From Gonium pectorale (lineage: Eukaryota; Chlorophyta; Chlorophyceae; Chlamydomonadales; Volvocaceae): DNA of 45,023 nucleotides. The stretch spans positions 1,368,010 through 1,413,032 of the forward strand of contig LSYV01000017.1 of NCBI GenBank assembly GCA_001584585.1. Direction: 5' to 3'. The notes below the pieces were generated by a model. The model ran no database searches, was not told where the DNA came from, and saw only the letters and a program-made list of their open reading frames with translations. Shown one piece after another: positions 33,201 through 42,940 of the stretch. Both the position numbers and the translations under genes were made by a program. The stretch's first letter is position 1; the number at the start of each line of letters is the position of its first letter.

Positions 33201-34254
33201 GACATGGAACAAGGGCTGCGGCGGGATCGAGGAATGCACGCCTGCAAGGCGACCCCTGCCGCGCCTTCACATGGCAAGGCCGGGACTGCAGCCCTTGGCG
33301 CCACACCGCACCGCACTGAATGTAGAGCTGTAGCATCCCACCAGCGGAACGGCAGCAGGGCAGAAAATCACCGCCAAATGAAATGCCCGCACCAACAGCG
33401 CAACCCGCTCCAAATGCCGCGATGGCCAAACCCGCCCTCTGACCCCGAAGCTCCCTCCTCCCTCCTCCCTCGACCAGATACAGCCGCGGACGCACTTGCC
33501 GTACTACCAAACCGTACTCAACGCACCGCAATTCTTCGTGGCTCGGGGTAACAGCCCAGCCCTTCCCGCTCGTACATCCTCTAAAGAAGAAACGAAAGAC
33601 ACACCGTCCAACCAAAATGCTCGCAAAAGATCCCAGCTCAAAACCGCGGTTTACGCACCTCACGCTGCCAAAAGCAGTCGCAGCACGGGCTTTCAAGTGC
33701 AGCCGTGTGTGAGCAGCGCCGCGCCCTTTTGGGCTAGATAAGCCTTTCCCTCTCTCAGGTACTGCTTCGCCGGCAGAACATGGCGGCCAGTCTCCAGCCC
33801 GGCCACTTCAGGGCGCTCGGCAGAAGTTCTTATGAGGCGCCTTCATGACACCCCACCGCGCATCAGGCACAGTAGATAGAGACGGGGCGCGCGGTACATT
33901 GCTTTCTTCTTGGCTCTTCTCAGCACGCGCGCACACACGCGTAATCCAAGCCCTGCCAGAGACAAAATGGGCGCTGAAGACAAAATGGGCGCGCGAACTA
34001 GTATTTAGCATTCCCTCAGACAGCCGACAGGCGGACTAGGTTGCGCGATGAGACCACGGTAGTAGTGTACGGCACTCAGGATCGCTATTCAGTTAGTTAC
34101 TAAAGCCGTGTTCTCTCGGCGTCCCGCTGCTCCAGGCTCCAACCGCGCAACGCGTTGAGGCCATCCTCCGCCGACCGGTGCTTAGGGCCTGCAGCACCCG
34201 CGGCAAGCGGCCGCACGCCCACGCGAGGGCTCGCAGCGGGGGCAGCACCGCCAG
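30276..34254. other. Gene-poor region, A/C-rich in places
   Basis: About 4 kb downstream of the CDKL kinase stop. The short overlapping frames carry no motif I recognise. A minus-strand frame at 31843-32118 has a hydrophobic stretch but no splice or gene context. The plus strand is notably A/C-rich at about 32640-32900. I see no RNA gene or intact mobile element. Confidence 0.4.
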
Positions 34255-37200
34255 CTACCCCTCCTCCTCGTCTGACTCCGCCACCTGCACCGCGCTTCTG
34301 CCGCCGCCGCCGCCGCCGCAAGCGAACACGCGCAGCAGCGCGCCACCGAGCCTCTTCGCCAGCGGCGGGGCAAGCGCGTTGTTCCAACGGGCGCGACCGG
34401 GCCTGCCCGCGCCGCTACCCCGGGCGGGGTGGCCCTTCAGCGACACGCCAAAGTCGGCCCACACGTCCTCCAGCGTGTTGTCGGCGTCCGGTGCGCATAC
34501 GGGGCTGTCGCGCCACAGCCCGGGCGGTGGGGTCCGCCGACCAACCCGACTGCGGTCCGAGCCGGCCTTTGCCAGCCCGTCCATCGCGTGCACGTACTCC
34601 ATACTGCCGTACGTTGTGCTGCCGTACGCGCTGGCATATGCACTGCCGTACATGCCGCTGCTGGCGCCGTACTTGTCGTAAAGGGCTGCGGGCGCCGGCG
34701 GCGTGCCGTCGCAGGGCGCCAACGGACGGCCTGGCGCCATGTGAGGGCGCGTTGCCGGCGCGTCTGCAAAGCGCTCCGAAGGGAACGGCTCCGTTGCGGG
34801 CGTCACGTTGACGCGCTGCGGCCGGGAGGCCCTGCCGTCGGCGCCTCCGGGGATGGGGTCCATGTCGCGCGGTGCCGTGCGGCGCGGAGCAGCGCTCGCA
34901 GCCAATACCGGGGAGACGGGCTCTTCGCGGAGGTTGTGGCGCAGCGGCCGGACCAGCCCAGCCTCAACGTCCGGGACCGCGCCGCCGCCGCTGCCGCCAC
35001 GGCCGCCAGTGGCGGCGGTGTACGGCAGCTGGGTGGCAGCGGCTGCGACAACGGCCGCCGACACCGCCGCGGGGAGCGGCAGCGTCGACAGGACCTGTAC
35101 CGCGCCGCCCTGTGTGGCATTCAGGTACCCTAGCATGGTGCCACGGCTCGAGCCGACGCTGCCGCGGCGGCGGCTGGCGGTGGCCGAATTTGCGCTCGCC
35201 GCCGCGGCACCGGCGGTGGTTGCGGTGGCGGTGTTGCTCCTCCTCCTCCGCCACCCCATCCCCATGAACCCCTCCTCCTCGCCCTCTTGGCCGCTCTCGT
35301 CACCGTCGTCGCTGTCGCCGCAGTCGCTGCAAAGATCCGAATCGCACATGAGGCCATCGTACCCGGGGTCGTTGTTCGCGCCGTGGAGCCCGTGCGCCTG
35401 GCCGTACCGGTCGCCGTACTCGTCGTACAGCAGCAGCTTCTGCAGCGTGCCGGCGCGGCGCGGCGGCGCAGGCGGCGCGCCCCCGGCGGCGTCGGCGCCG
35501 GTGGTAGTTGCAGCGGCGGGAAGTCCTTTGGGGCTCGCCACCACCGACATGCACATCTCGCTCTGGAAAGGTGGGGGCACGGGAATGGGGGGGGGGCGTG
35601 TGGCGAACCGCTGGATTGCCTGGATTCGTACGGTGCAGTCGGTTAAACCGGCAGGGAAATTGCTTGCTGGGCACGCGGTCACCTTCAGACCGCCACGGCG
35701 GCATTTCGGTAAGGCCCGGCCAAGGCCAGCACTGACCGCGACCGCAGCCGACATCCGTCACCGAAGCACGTTTCGCCCCGGGCCCCAAGCACGTGCAATG
35801 ATTGCGCCCACCCTCCCACCCTCTTTCCCTCCCTTGCACCTCCCTTGCGCTTCCCGCCCCCACCCGCGCGGCGCGTCCCTACCATGCCCAGGCTTGACGC
35901 CAGGCGCCCAGAGTGGAGGAAGGCCTGGGCCACGGCTGCACCGTTGGACGCCGTCGCCATCCCCTTGAAGTACGCGGCCCCTGCCTTGCTGAAGTAGGGA
36001 ATGAAGGGAGACGGCGCGGGGCCGTCGGCCTCGCTGCCCTGGCCCATGAGCTCTGAAGCCGGCGGCAGCTGGCAGGGGTAGCTCGCCGCGTTTCGCAGCG
36101 CAATGGGCTGGCGATGGGGGTAGCCGAGGCCGAGGCCGAGGCCAAGGCCGGCACGTGCGGCCGCCGGAGGCCGACCGCCTCCAGCCAAGCCCGAGCTGAT
36201 CCCGACGCCGACGCCGGGGCTGCCGCTGGCGCGGCGCTGGGTCTGGCGCGCCGCCAGGAGATTGGGGTCGTTGAGGGTGCCGTACGTGGTGACGCGGCGC
36301 AGGCCCGGCCGTGCCGCGCCAATCCTGCGGGCCCCGGGCAGGCTCGGCCGCCTGGACGCCGACGGCGACGCCTTGCCGTACGATCCAGCGGCGCGGACAG
36401 GCTTTACGGCAGCGACGGTGGCGGCGGCGAAGACCGCCGCGGGCGGGCGCGGCCGCTCCGGAACCTCGGGCAGCGGCTCCAGCGTCTGGCTTCGGAGATC
36501 GCCCGAAACCAGGTGGTCCGACATGACGGTGGACGAGCTGCGACGCAGAAAGTAGTTTGTCACGCGGTGTTGCTGCGGGGTCGGCAGCTCGTCGGCTGCC
36601 GAAGGGTACACCGGCGAGGGAGGCGCGATGGCGAGCCCCGAGCGGCGGCGAAAGGCCGCAACGGCGCCAGACAGCCCCATGGTCTCGCAATTGCCGTAGT
36701 CGGCGGCGTCCCCAGGCGCCTGGCCGTGGGCGGTGTGCGGGGGGACATGCGCCACCGCCGCGGGGTCCCCAAAGGGCGTGTGCATGACAGTCGCTGCTTG
36801 ACGTCCGGCCGCCAACGTCGCCTGCGCCGCCGCCGCCGCCGTCGCCTGCGCCTGCGCCGCCGCCGTCGCCGGCACCGCCGCCGGTGCGGCGGGCGTGGAG
36901 GTGGTGGCGGCGCGCCGGATGACGCCCGCGTCGGTGCGCAACTCGCCGCCCGGTCGTTGCAGCGGGTCCGTCTTGTACGACACCATGCGCTGCAGCGGTG
37001 GACGCGGCGCGGGCGGTGTGCCCGGGGAGGTGATGCCCACCTCCAGCGACAGGCACGCCGCCGCCGATCCCTTTCCGGCGGCCCGCGGCACCGCCTCGCG
37101 CCCCGACACCGGCGGCGAGCAGCCGAAAAGCGATTCAGACGCGTCCGCCTCCGCCGCCGGCTTCGCCGCCGCCGCCAGGGCCTGCAGCGTCGACGGTGGC

Positions 37201-39658
37201 ATCGCCGGCACCACCGCGGCCGCCGGCCCTGCCGCCATCTCGATGTCGTACAGCCGCTCGAGGGTGGGATTACCCGCCATCTCGCGCCGCACGTCACCAA
37301 ACCAGGGCACGCGGAGCAGCTCCTCGGTGGTCGGCCTGGCGGACGGCTCCAACTGCAAGCAAGCCGCCAGCAGCTGCCGCGCGCCCGGCTCCAGGCCGGA
37401 CAGGACCTCCCGCAGCGGGCGGCCGGGGAGCTCCTTTGGCCGCAGCTGCTCGGCGGTTACGCCGCCCCCGGCCTGGCAGCGAAGCGGCACGGCGCGGCAC
37501 ACACGGGACATCCGGAACAGGATGACTACGTTCATGTACTGCTGACGTGATTGCCATCAGGGAACGACACAGAACCGACGCACAGCCGGTTTTGTGTGGG
37601 GTCGCATCCATGTACAGGCAGAGCACTGACAAGCAAGTATTAATTCCTAATCCGGGTGTGATGCATCGGTTGGCATCGGCTCGGGTGCTGCTAGGGTGCT
37701 GGTGGCCGTTACAGCTGCCTGCTGATCGTCGGCGCACGCGGCACGCGGCAGCCCGGCACCGCCGAACGGGCCTTCCTGGTGGTGCCATGCCGGACTGACG
37801 CATTGGTTCCGGTCGTGGTCCTGGCCCAACGCGACGCCGGTCCCCACCTGCGCTGGGTTGAGGCGCTGGAGGGCCTCCACGGCAGCGACGACTGCGGAGG
37901 GCCGCGGCCCCGGCAGCGCCCCCAGGATGCGCCACAGCTGGTCGAGCGACGAGCTGCCCGGCAGGACGGGGTGGCCCAGGGCCATCTCGGCGATAGTCGC
38001 GCCAATAGCCCAGACATCTACGTACGGCAGGCACAGGCAACGTCAGAGGCGCGAGATCAGTCGCAAGTCGGTAGCTGGACAGCACGCGGGCAAGGCCATT
38101 GATGCCATAACAGACGTTGGCAGCCGGTCTTGTTTGCATCCTCGGGGACACGGGAGCACATGCGGCTTGGGGCTCCAAGCGATGCATGGCGGGCCCAAAG
38201 CGAACTTTCCCATGCGCCGTGCCACAGCAACCGCACGTCTAGCGCGGCTCTTGAACTCAAACCGACCCAAAAGCCCGCCGACAGCGTAACAGCTAGCGCG
38301 TCCCAGCACGGGCAAGGTCCCATATCGAGCAAATCGCCGTACCGGCAGGGGCGCCGTACGGCTGGCCGAGCAGCACCTCGGGAGCGCGATACGCACGGGT
38401 CTGCACGTATGACGTCAGCCGCTCCTGCTCCTCGGCGCAGCTGCCGCCCGCTGCCGTAGTGCGGGCGCTGGAGGAGCTGTGGGCCACGCGCGCAAACCCA
38501 AAGTCGCAGAGCCGGATGGTACCGTCCGTCTTGATCAGCACGTTGGAGGGTTTGATGTCCCTGTGCAGGATTGGCGGCTGCGGGACAGGGAGTGCAGGCA
38601 GGAGCGGTTGGACAAACGAGTAGAGCATGGGACGGACTGCAACAAACGGCGCGCGCGTACGGTATGCTTCTACAAAGGCAATGCGACAGAGCACCCACAA
38701 GATTACCGACGTGCTGGCGGACCGTCGAGGTCTATTAAGTTCTACCTTTCCGGTGTGGAGGTGGCGCACTGCGCAGCACAGCTGCCAGGCAAAGAGCTTC
38801 AGCACCGATGGCGGCAGGCCGTTGGGGTACTGGGACTGCAGCAGCCGCTGCCCGCAGCCCCCCTCGATGTAAGGGAAGACGGCATACATCCGGCCGCTGC
38901 GGCTGCAGGGCGATTGGCGATTCGCGATAGGGGGATGATCGTGTGTTAGGATACCGCTATCTACCGGTTATGTTCGTAGTTATGCCCAGAGGCGAGAGCG
39001 GCTCACCTACGGAAGGCGCGCTCCAACGGGATGATGAGAGGGTGCACCAAGGATTTCAGCACTCGCATCTCGCGCAGTGCCAGCCGCAGTCCCTGTGGCG
39101 CCGCAAGCATGCGGGAGCGCAGTTTGCGGGAGTTCATGGCGCAGATACGCCGCATATCGTAGCGTGTTGATTGTGATTTCATATGGCACGGCTGCTTGTT
39201 GGCGGTCGTAGGCGCTCCAGACCAACCTCACCTACCGCCCGTCCCTCCAGGAACCCGGGAATGCTAGCACGCTGTGTAGGCATGAGATTACTCTACTCCG
39301 ATGCCACGGAGTTACGCTGCGTAATGCTGCGCGACTGTCGCCTCCGACACCCCAACGACGCGAGCCTGCAAGACCAGCTGCCGGGACGGCCACTCACCAG
39401 CTTATCCGTATGCGCGTATTTGAATCCTTTCACCGCAACGAGCCTGCCAGTGTCACGCTCGCGGCAGAGCAAGACGGAGCCATAGGATCCTTCGCCAAGG
39501 CAACATACATACTCATAGGAGCCCTCGTCTAGAGGCTCCACGTCCTGTTATGCGGGCAAGCGCGCAAGAGGGGCGTTGGGGCCGGTGTTTAACGCCTAGC
39601 TTCATCCGCTTCATGCAATGTTTGAGCGCACAATGGCTGCATCTCTACAAACCTGCAT
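34255..39658 (-). CDS. CDKL-type serine/threonine protein kinase with a long C-terminal tail
   Basis: Model: complement(join(34255..35562,35883..37472,37848..38017,38343..38577,38746..38896,39007..39092,39398..39544,39653..39658)), about 1230 aa; phases fit at every junction. The first exon (ATG CAG, then GTTTGT donor) is only a candidate. The kinase domain spans about residues 12-323: glycine loop GEGSYG (19-24), VAVK with Lys41, the REMRVLKSL helix, catalytic HRDIKP (135-140), DFG (155-157), a TSY in the activation loop (185-187), YRAPE (193-197) and [13 protein letters not shown]. The TxY motif, the RE(M/I)xxLK helix and the [14 protein letters not shown] segment point to the CDKL branch of CMGC kinases. 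CDKL5 homologue LF5 controls flagellar length in Chlamydomonas, so a ciliary role is plausible but inferred. The activation loop has a Ser/Ala/Gly insert of about 20 residues. The tail of about 900 residues is Ala/Pro/Ser-rich, with a Tyr/Gly/Ser patch and an ESDEEEG end. Confidence 0.88.
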
Positions 39659-40494
39659 GGCTCGTCTCGCTTGAAGGTGCTGGCCCTCCCAACAACACTG
39701 CTGGTAGACCGCGGCGACCCCGTTGTGAACCCTGGCCCTCAATCACATTAAAGAACCCCGATATGTATCTAGCGCGCAAGTCATTTTCAAGTGCCAACGC
39801 CTCCTCGCATAGATTTGCACGGACCAACCGTGGCAGTACGCTGCTGACGGTGATCGCTAGAGCGATAGAGCGGCGTCCCATTGAAACCGCCTTATAGGGT
39901 ATATGCGTTTCTTTATGTTTCTATGCTATGCGGCCATGCACCCAACGAAGAGACGCTTGCCATTGGACCGCAACGCGTATAAAAAACATGTAACTTCCTG
40001 GCATCAGTTCACTAAAAAGCGAGACGCCGTTCTGCTTATATAAGTGCACGAAGGATAGAAGTGCGGGCGGGCAACTACGGTAGTGCATTTGAGCATTTTC
40101 AAGAGACGCATGGTTAACGCATTCAGTCATGTTCGGTTTCCACTGCTCATAGGTCTACCCGCTTATCATACCTGCGCATCAGACTTACATGCATGCGGGG
40201 TGGGGGCCCGAGTGTCCTGCGTGGATGGTCCCGGGTGTCCAAGAGCAAGCCTGCAGTACAGAGTGGAATCGAGAGGACGGGCGCGGCCCGGCAGGGCCGC
40301 CGGGCATTGCCGGAATGTTAAGGTATCTTAGTTGGCAGGGCTAAGCAGGAGGGCTGGATCAGGCTTAATCTGTATCTGTGCCTGTATTTGGGTCATGCTG
40401 GGCTTGCCGGGCGTACTGATCATTGCAAAAGCTGGACTTGTGCGGACGACGACAGGCTAATCATGGCATGGTGGCTGCGGCCCGTCATGGCAAA

Positions 40495-40737
40495 AAATAG
40501 AAAAATCTGCAGAGAAAGAGGGAGCCCGCCTCTGCAGCCATACACACCCGAAGACGCAACGTTTCCATTACGGCGGGTGGGTACAGAGCAAGACACGTGA
40601 CATTCGTCCCGGCCCCCAAAAGACCGGGTTACCAGCTTATTACCCGGTGTGCGTGTCGAACAATTGTCGAACTTTACCTGCTGGACCGCCAGTTGTCAAG
40701 GTCAAGCTGCGGTACTGTTGCCATCACGGCCGGATGG
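40495..40737 (+). repeat. Dispersed repeat copy (boxes B and C)
   Basis: It has an A-rich lead, then CATACACACCCGAAGACGCA, AACGTTTCC, GGGTGGGTACA and TGACATTCG, followed by AAAGACCGGGTTACCAGCTT and TCAAGCTGCGGT. The second half matches 42779-42925 with substitutions and small indels. Confidence 0.7.
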
Positions 40738-40740
40738 GCA

Positions 40741-40786
40741 GTGATGAGAACCGCCGGACACTTTCCGTGATGAGAACCGCCGGACA
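40741..40786 (+). repeat. Two-copy direct repeat
   Basis: GTGATGAGAACCGCCGGACA occurs at 40741-40760 and again at 40767-40786, a period of 26 bases. Confidence 0.95.
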
Positions 40787-41471
40787 GTTTGATTTTGTCA
40801 CTAGCAATCACATCCTGCCCTAACTACAGCACACCACGGCAGCCAAGACCAAAAACCGTCAGCGCACACAGATGTACAGGTTTCTCTCTTTTTTTCACAT
40901 ACGAAGAGAAGGAGCCCTGCACCTAACGACCACAGAAGAGGAAGGCGGAAGGACGAAAACAACGGGCCGCGCGCCGCCGCATAAAAGTCAATCTTCCCCC
41001 AACATCTTTTCTTAAGATTCGATTTACAATCCAGGATAAGAAAAACTGACCAAAAGGAGACGGTTGGTCACCGGCAGCAAGACGCCCATCTCCTCTAGCA
41101 AAACAGGAAACCCGAACCCACCTGGCTGGCATGGTATGCTGGAAGTTCAGAATTCGCGTCTTAATGCTTAGGGCGGGACGTGGGGAAACAATGAGCATGT
41201 GTGGTGTGCCGGAAGATACGGACATACGGGGGGTGGTTGGAAATAGGCTGTCGAGCTGGTCAAGGACGCGTGTCCAGCCCTGGTGTGGTTGCGGAACGCA
41301 ACTCCTGTCAGCGTGCGGCGTGGCGTGTTGGGGCTGCCACCTGCTGCATGGTATGCTGGTGACTGGGCTGAACCTCAGTCCCTTGAAACTAAGATTCTCG
41401 GAGCCAAACGCAGCTCCCTCTTTCTCTGCAGATTTCTTTTTTATTGCAGCACCGCCGCATGCTCGTGACTG

Positions 41472-41577
41472 GTGAAAAGGGTAAACAGAAACGGGGAAGG
41501 CCACCTCTACTGTAATACACGCCCAAAGGTGCGACTTTGCCAGAAGGGCGCCAGGTATACTGAATGGCGGGCGGCGG
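41472..41577 (+). repeat. Dispersed repeat copy (box B)
   Basis: A GAAA-rich lead is followed by CCTCTAC-like sequence, ACACGCCCAAAGGTGCGACT, CCAGAAGGGCGCC and GGTATACTGAATGGCGGGC. It parallels 42141-42246. Confidence 0.65.
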
Positions 41578-41805
41578 AGACGAGCAGACGGGCCCTCCCG
41601 GTGTGGAAATGCGGCTTGGATACCTGGCGACATGTGGGTATGGCCATACATTTGTATGGCAGACCCGGCGGGCGACGAAGTCACCAGTCCATCGGCGGCC
41701 AGCGGTTACTAGGCCCGGGAGCTATCAGCTCACCAATCCACCTCTTGGCCGCCGGGTGGCATGATACAGACCTGGAAATGGCAACAAATCCACGGACGCC
41801 CAGCG

Positions 41806-42155
41806 CCATGGTGGTCTCCAGCAGCAGCGACACTGACAGCGTCGACTGCGGTGCCATAAAAAAAACGAGAACCATCCTGGACTCCCGCGGTTATCGCCAC
41901 TTGGAAGCGGCTGCCCTCCAGACCCTCACGGGCCTCGCCACGATCCGGTGGAAGCCCTGGCGCACCAGGCACTGTGGGGGCTCCGTGCGACGCGTCCAGT
42001 TTGCTCGCAGCAGGCTGGGCGGGACCTTGTGCTCGCCTACCTGCGTTCGGATCTACAGCACTGGCGGGACCTTGTGGTGGAGACCAGCCAGTCCAACTCG
42101 CTGCCGGCGGTGGCCCTTGGAGCATTGGCGGAGGCGGCTATGAAAGAAAGAGAAC
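41806..42155 (+). pseudogene. Frameshifted helical-repeat-like gene fragment between repeat copies
   Basis: One frame reads a helical-looking segment ending ...HLEAAALQTLTGLAT. From about 41940 the neighbouring frame continues it naturally as DPVEALAHQALWGLRA...RDLVLAYLRS...LPAVALGALAEAA. A single-base shift at the ACGATCCGG string separates them. The Leu/Ala spacing recalls ARM/HEAT repeats, but no family is identified. The fragment lies between two same-orientation copies of the dispersed repeat, so it may be a captured or decayed piece. A spliced live gene is less likely. Confidence 0.3.
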
Positions 42156-42246
42156 CAAAAACGGGGGCGGCAGCCTCTACGGACATACACACCCGAGGGT
42201 GTGATGTTTCCAGCAGGGCGCCGAGTACAGGGCATGGCGGGCGAGG
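42141..42246 (+). repeat. Dispersed repeat copy (box B)
   Basis: An AGAAAGAGAACC lead is followed by GCCTCTACGGACATACACAC, CCGAGGGTGTGATGTTTCCA and GCAGGGCGCCGAGTACAGG, ending in GGCATGGCGGGC. Confidence 0.7.
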
Positions 42247-42692
42247 TATACGAGCTATGAACGTATTCAGCTTCAGAAGGCCTTCGATTTGCAGCAGGAG
42301 GCGGGAGGTGGGGTTGTTGCCTGCGGGCCTTGCGCTCAGTCGCAGGGTGCCCGCTGAGTTTGGGTGGGTGGGCTTGGGGTTCGAAGGATGTGGTTGGTTT
42401 TTGGTGGTGGGTGTTGCGGGGTGGTGTCTTCTGGGTATTTGGAGGTACGGTTCCCTTGTTGGGGCAGGTGCCTTTTGCCGCTCTGTTTCGGCGGGTCGCA
42501 GGGGTGGTAGGGGTTCGGGTTGCCGGCTTTTGCTAGGGGAGGGGGGGGTCGTTTGCTGCCTGTGCTCCACGGGTCCTTTCGGTCTGTTTCTCTCGTGTCC
42601 TTGTGTTCAGCTTCTCCTTTCCTTTGTTTTCGTCGTCTTGACTTCCTGTTCTGTGGTCTTTAGGTGCAGGGCTCCTTCTCTTCTTGTGTGCG

Positions 42693-42940
42693 CCGTCGGT
42701 GTTTGGTCTTGGCTGCCGTGGTGCGCTGTAGTTAGGGCGGGCAGGCTTTCGGTCACGCGAGACAGGGACGGTCCTGGGCGGGCGGGTACAATTCAAGACA
42801 TATGACAAATGACATTCGCCCTCAACCCCAAAGACCGGCTTACCAGCTTACCCGGTTTGTCGGACTTCACCTGGTGGACTGCAAGGTTTCGAGGTTGAGC
42901 TGCGGTGGTGTTGTCGTCACGGCCACCGGTCCGACGGCGT
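42693..42940 (+). repeat. Dispersed repeat copy (boxes A and C)
   Basis: Box A (TTGGCTGCCGTGGTGCGCTG) is followed by GGGCGGGTACAATTCAAGAC, TGACATTCGCCC, AAAGACCGGCTTACCAGCTT and TTGAGCTGCGGTGGTGTTGT. Box A matches 30218-30275 and the rest matches 40575-40737, showing that the boxes belong to one larger element. Confidence 0.7.

Noticed and set aside
34808..35968. 386-codon plus-strand open frame
   Set aside because: Antisense to the last kinase exon and intron; no splice sites or family motifs of its own.
36114..37550. 478-codon plus-strand open frame
   Set aside because: It is antisense to the kinase tail exon, very Arg-rich and without motifs, as expected from reading GC-rich coding DNA backwards.
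40923..41684. 253-codon minus-strand open frame
   Set aside because: It runs through a dispersed repeat copy and has no motif or splice structure.
42376..42395. GGTTCGAA string resembling a tRNA T-loop
   Set aside because: No matching stems or anticodon arm nearby; it lies in G/T-rich repeat DNA.
42330..42536. Hydrophobic Trp/Gly/Val-rich plus-strand frame resembling a membrane protein
   Set aside because: It is the translation of a G/T-rich stretch; the composition explains the hydrophobicity.
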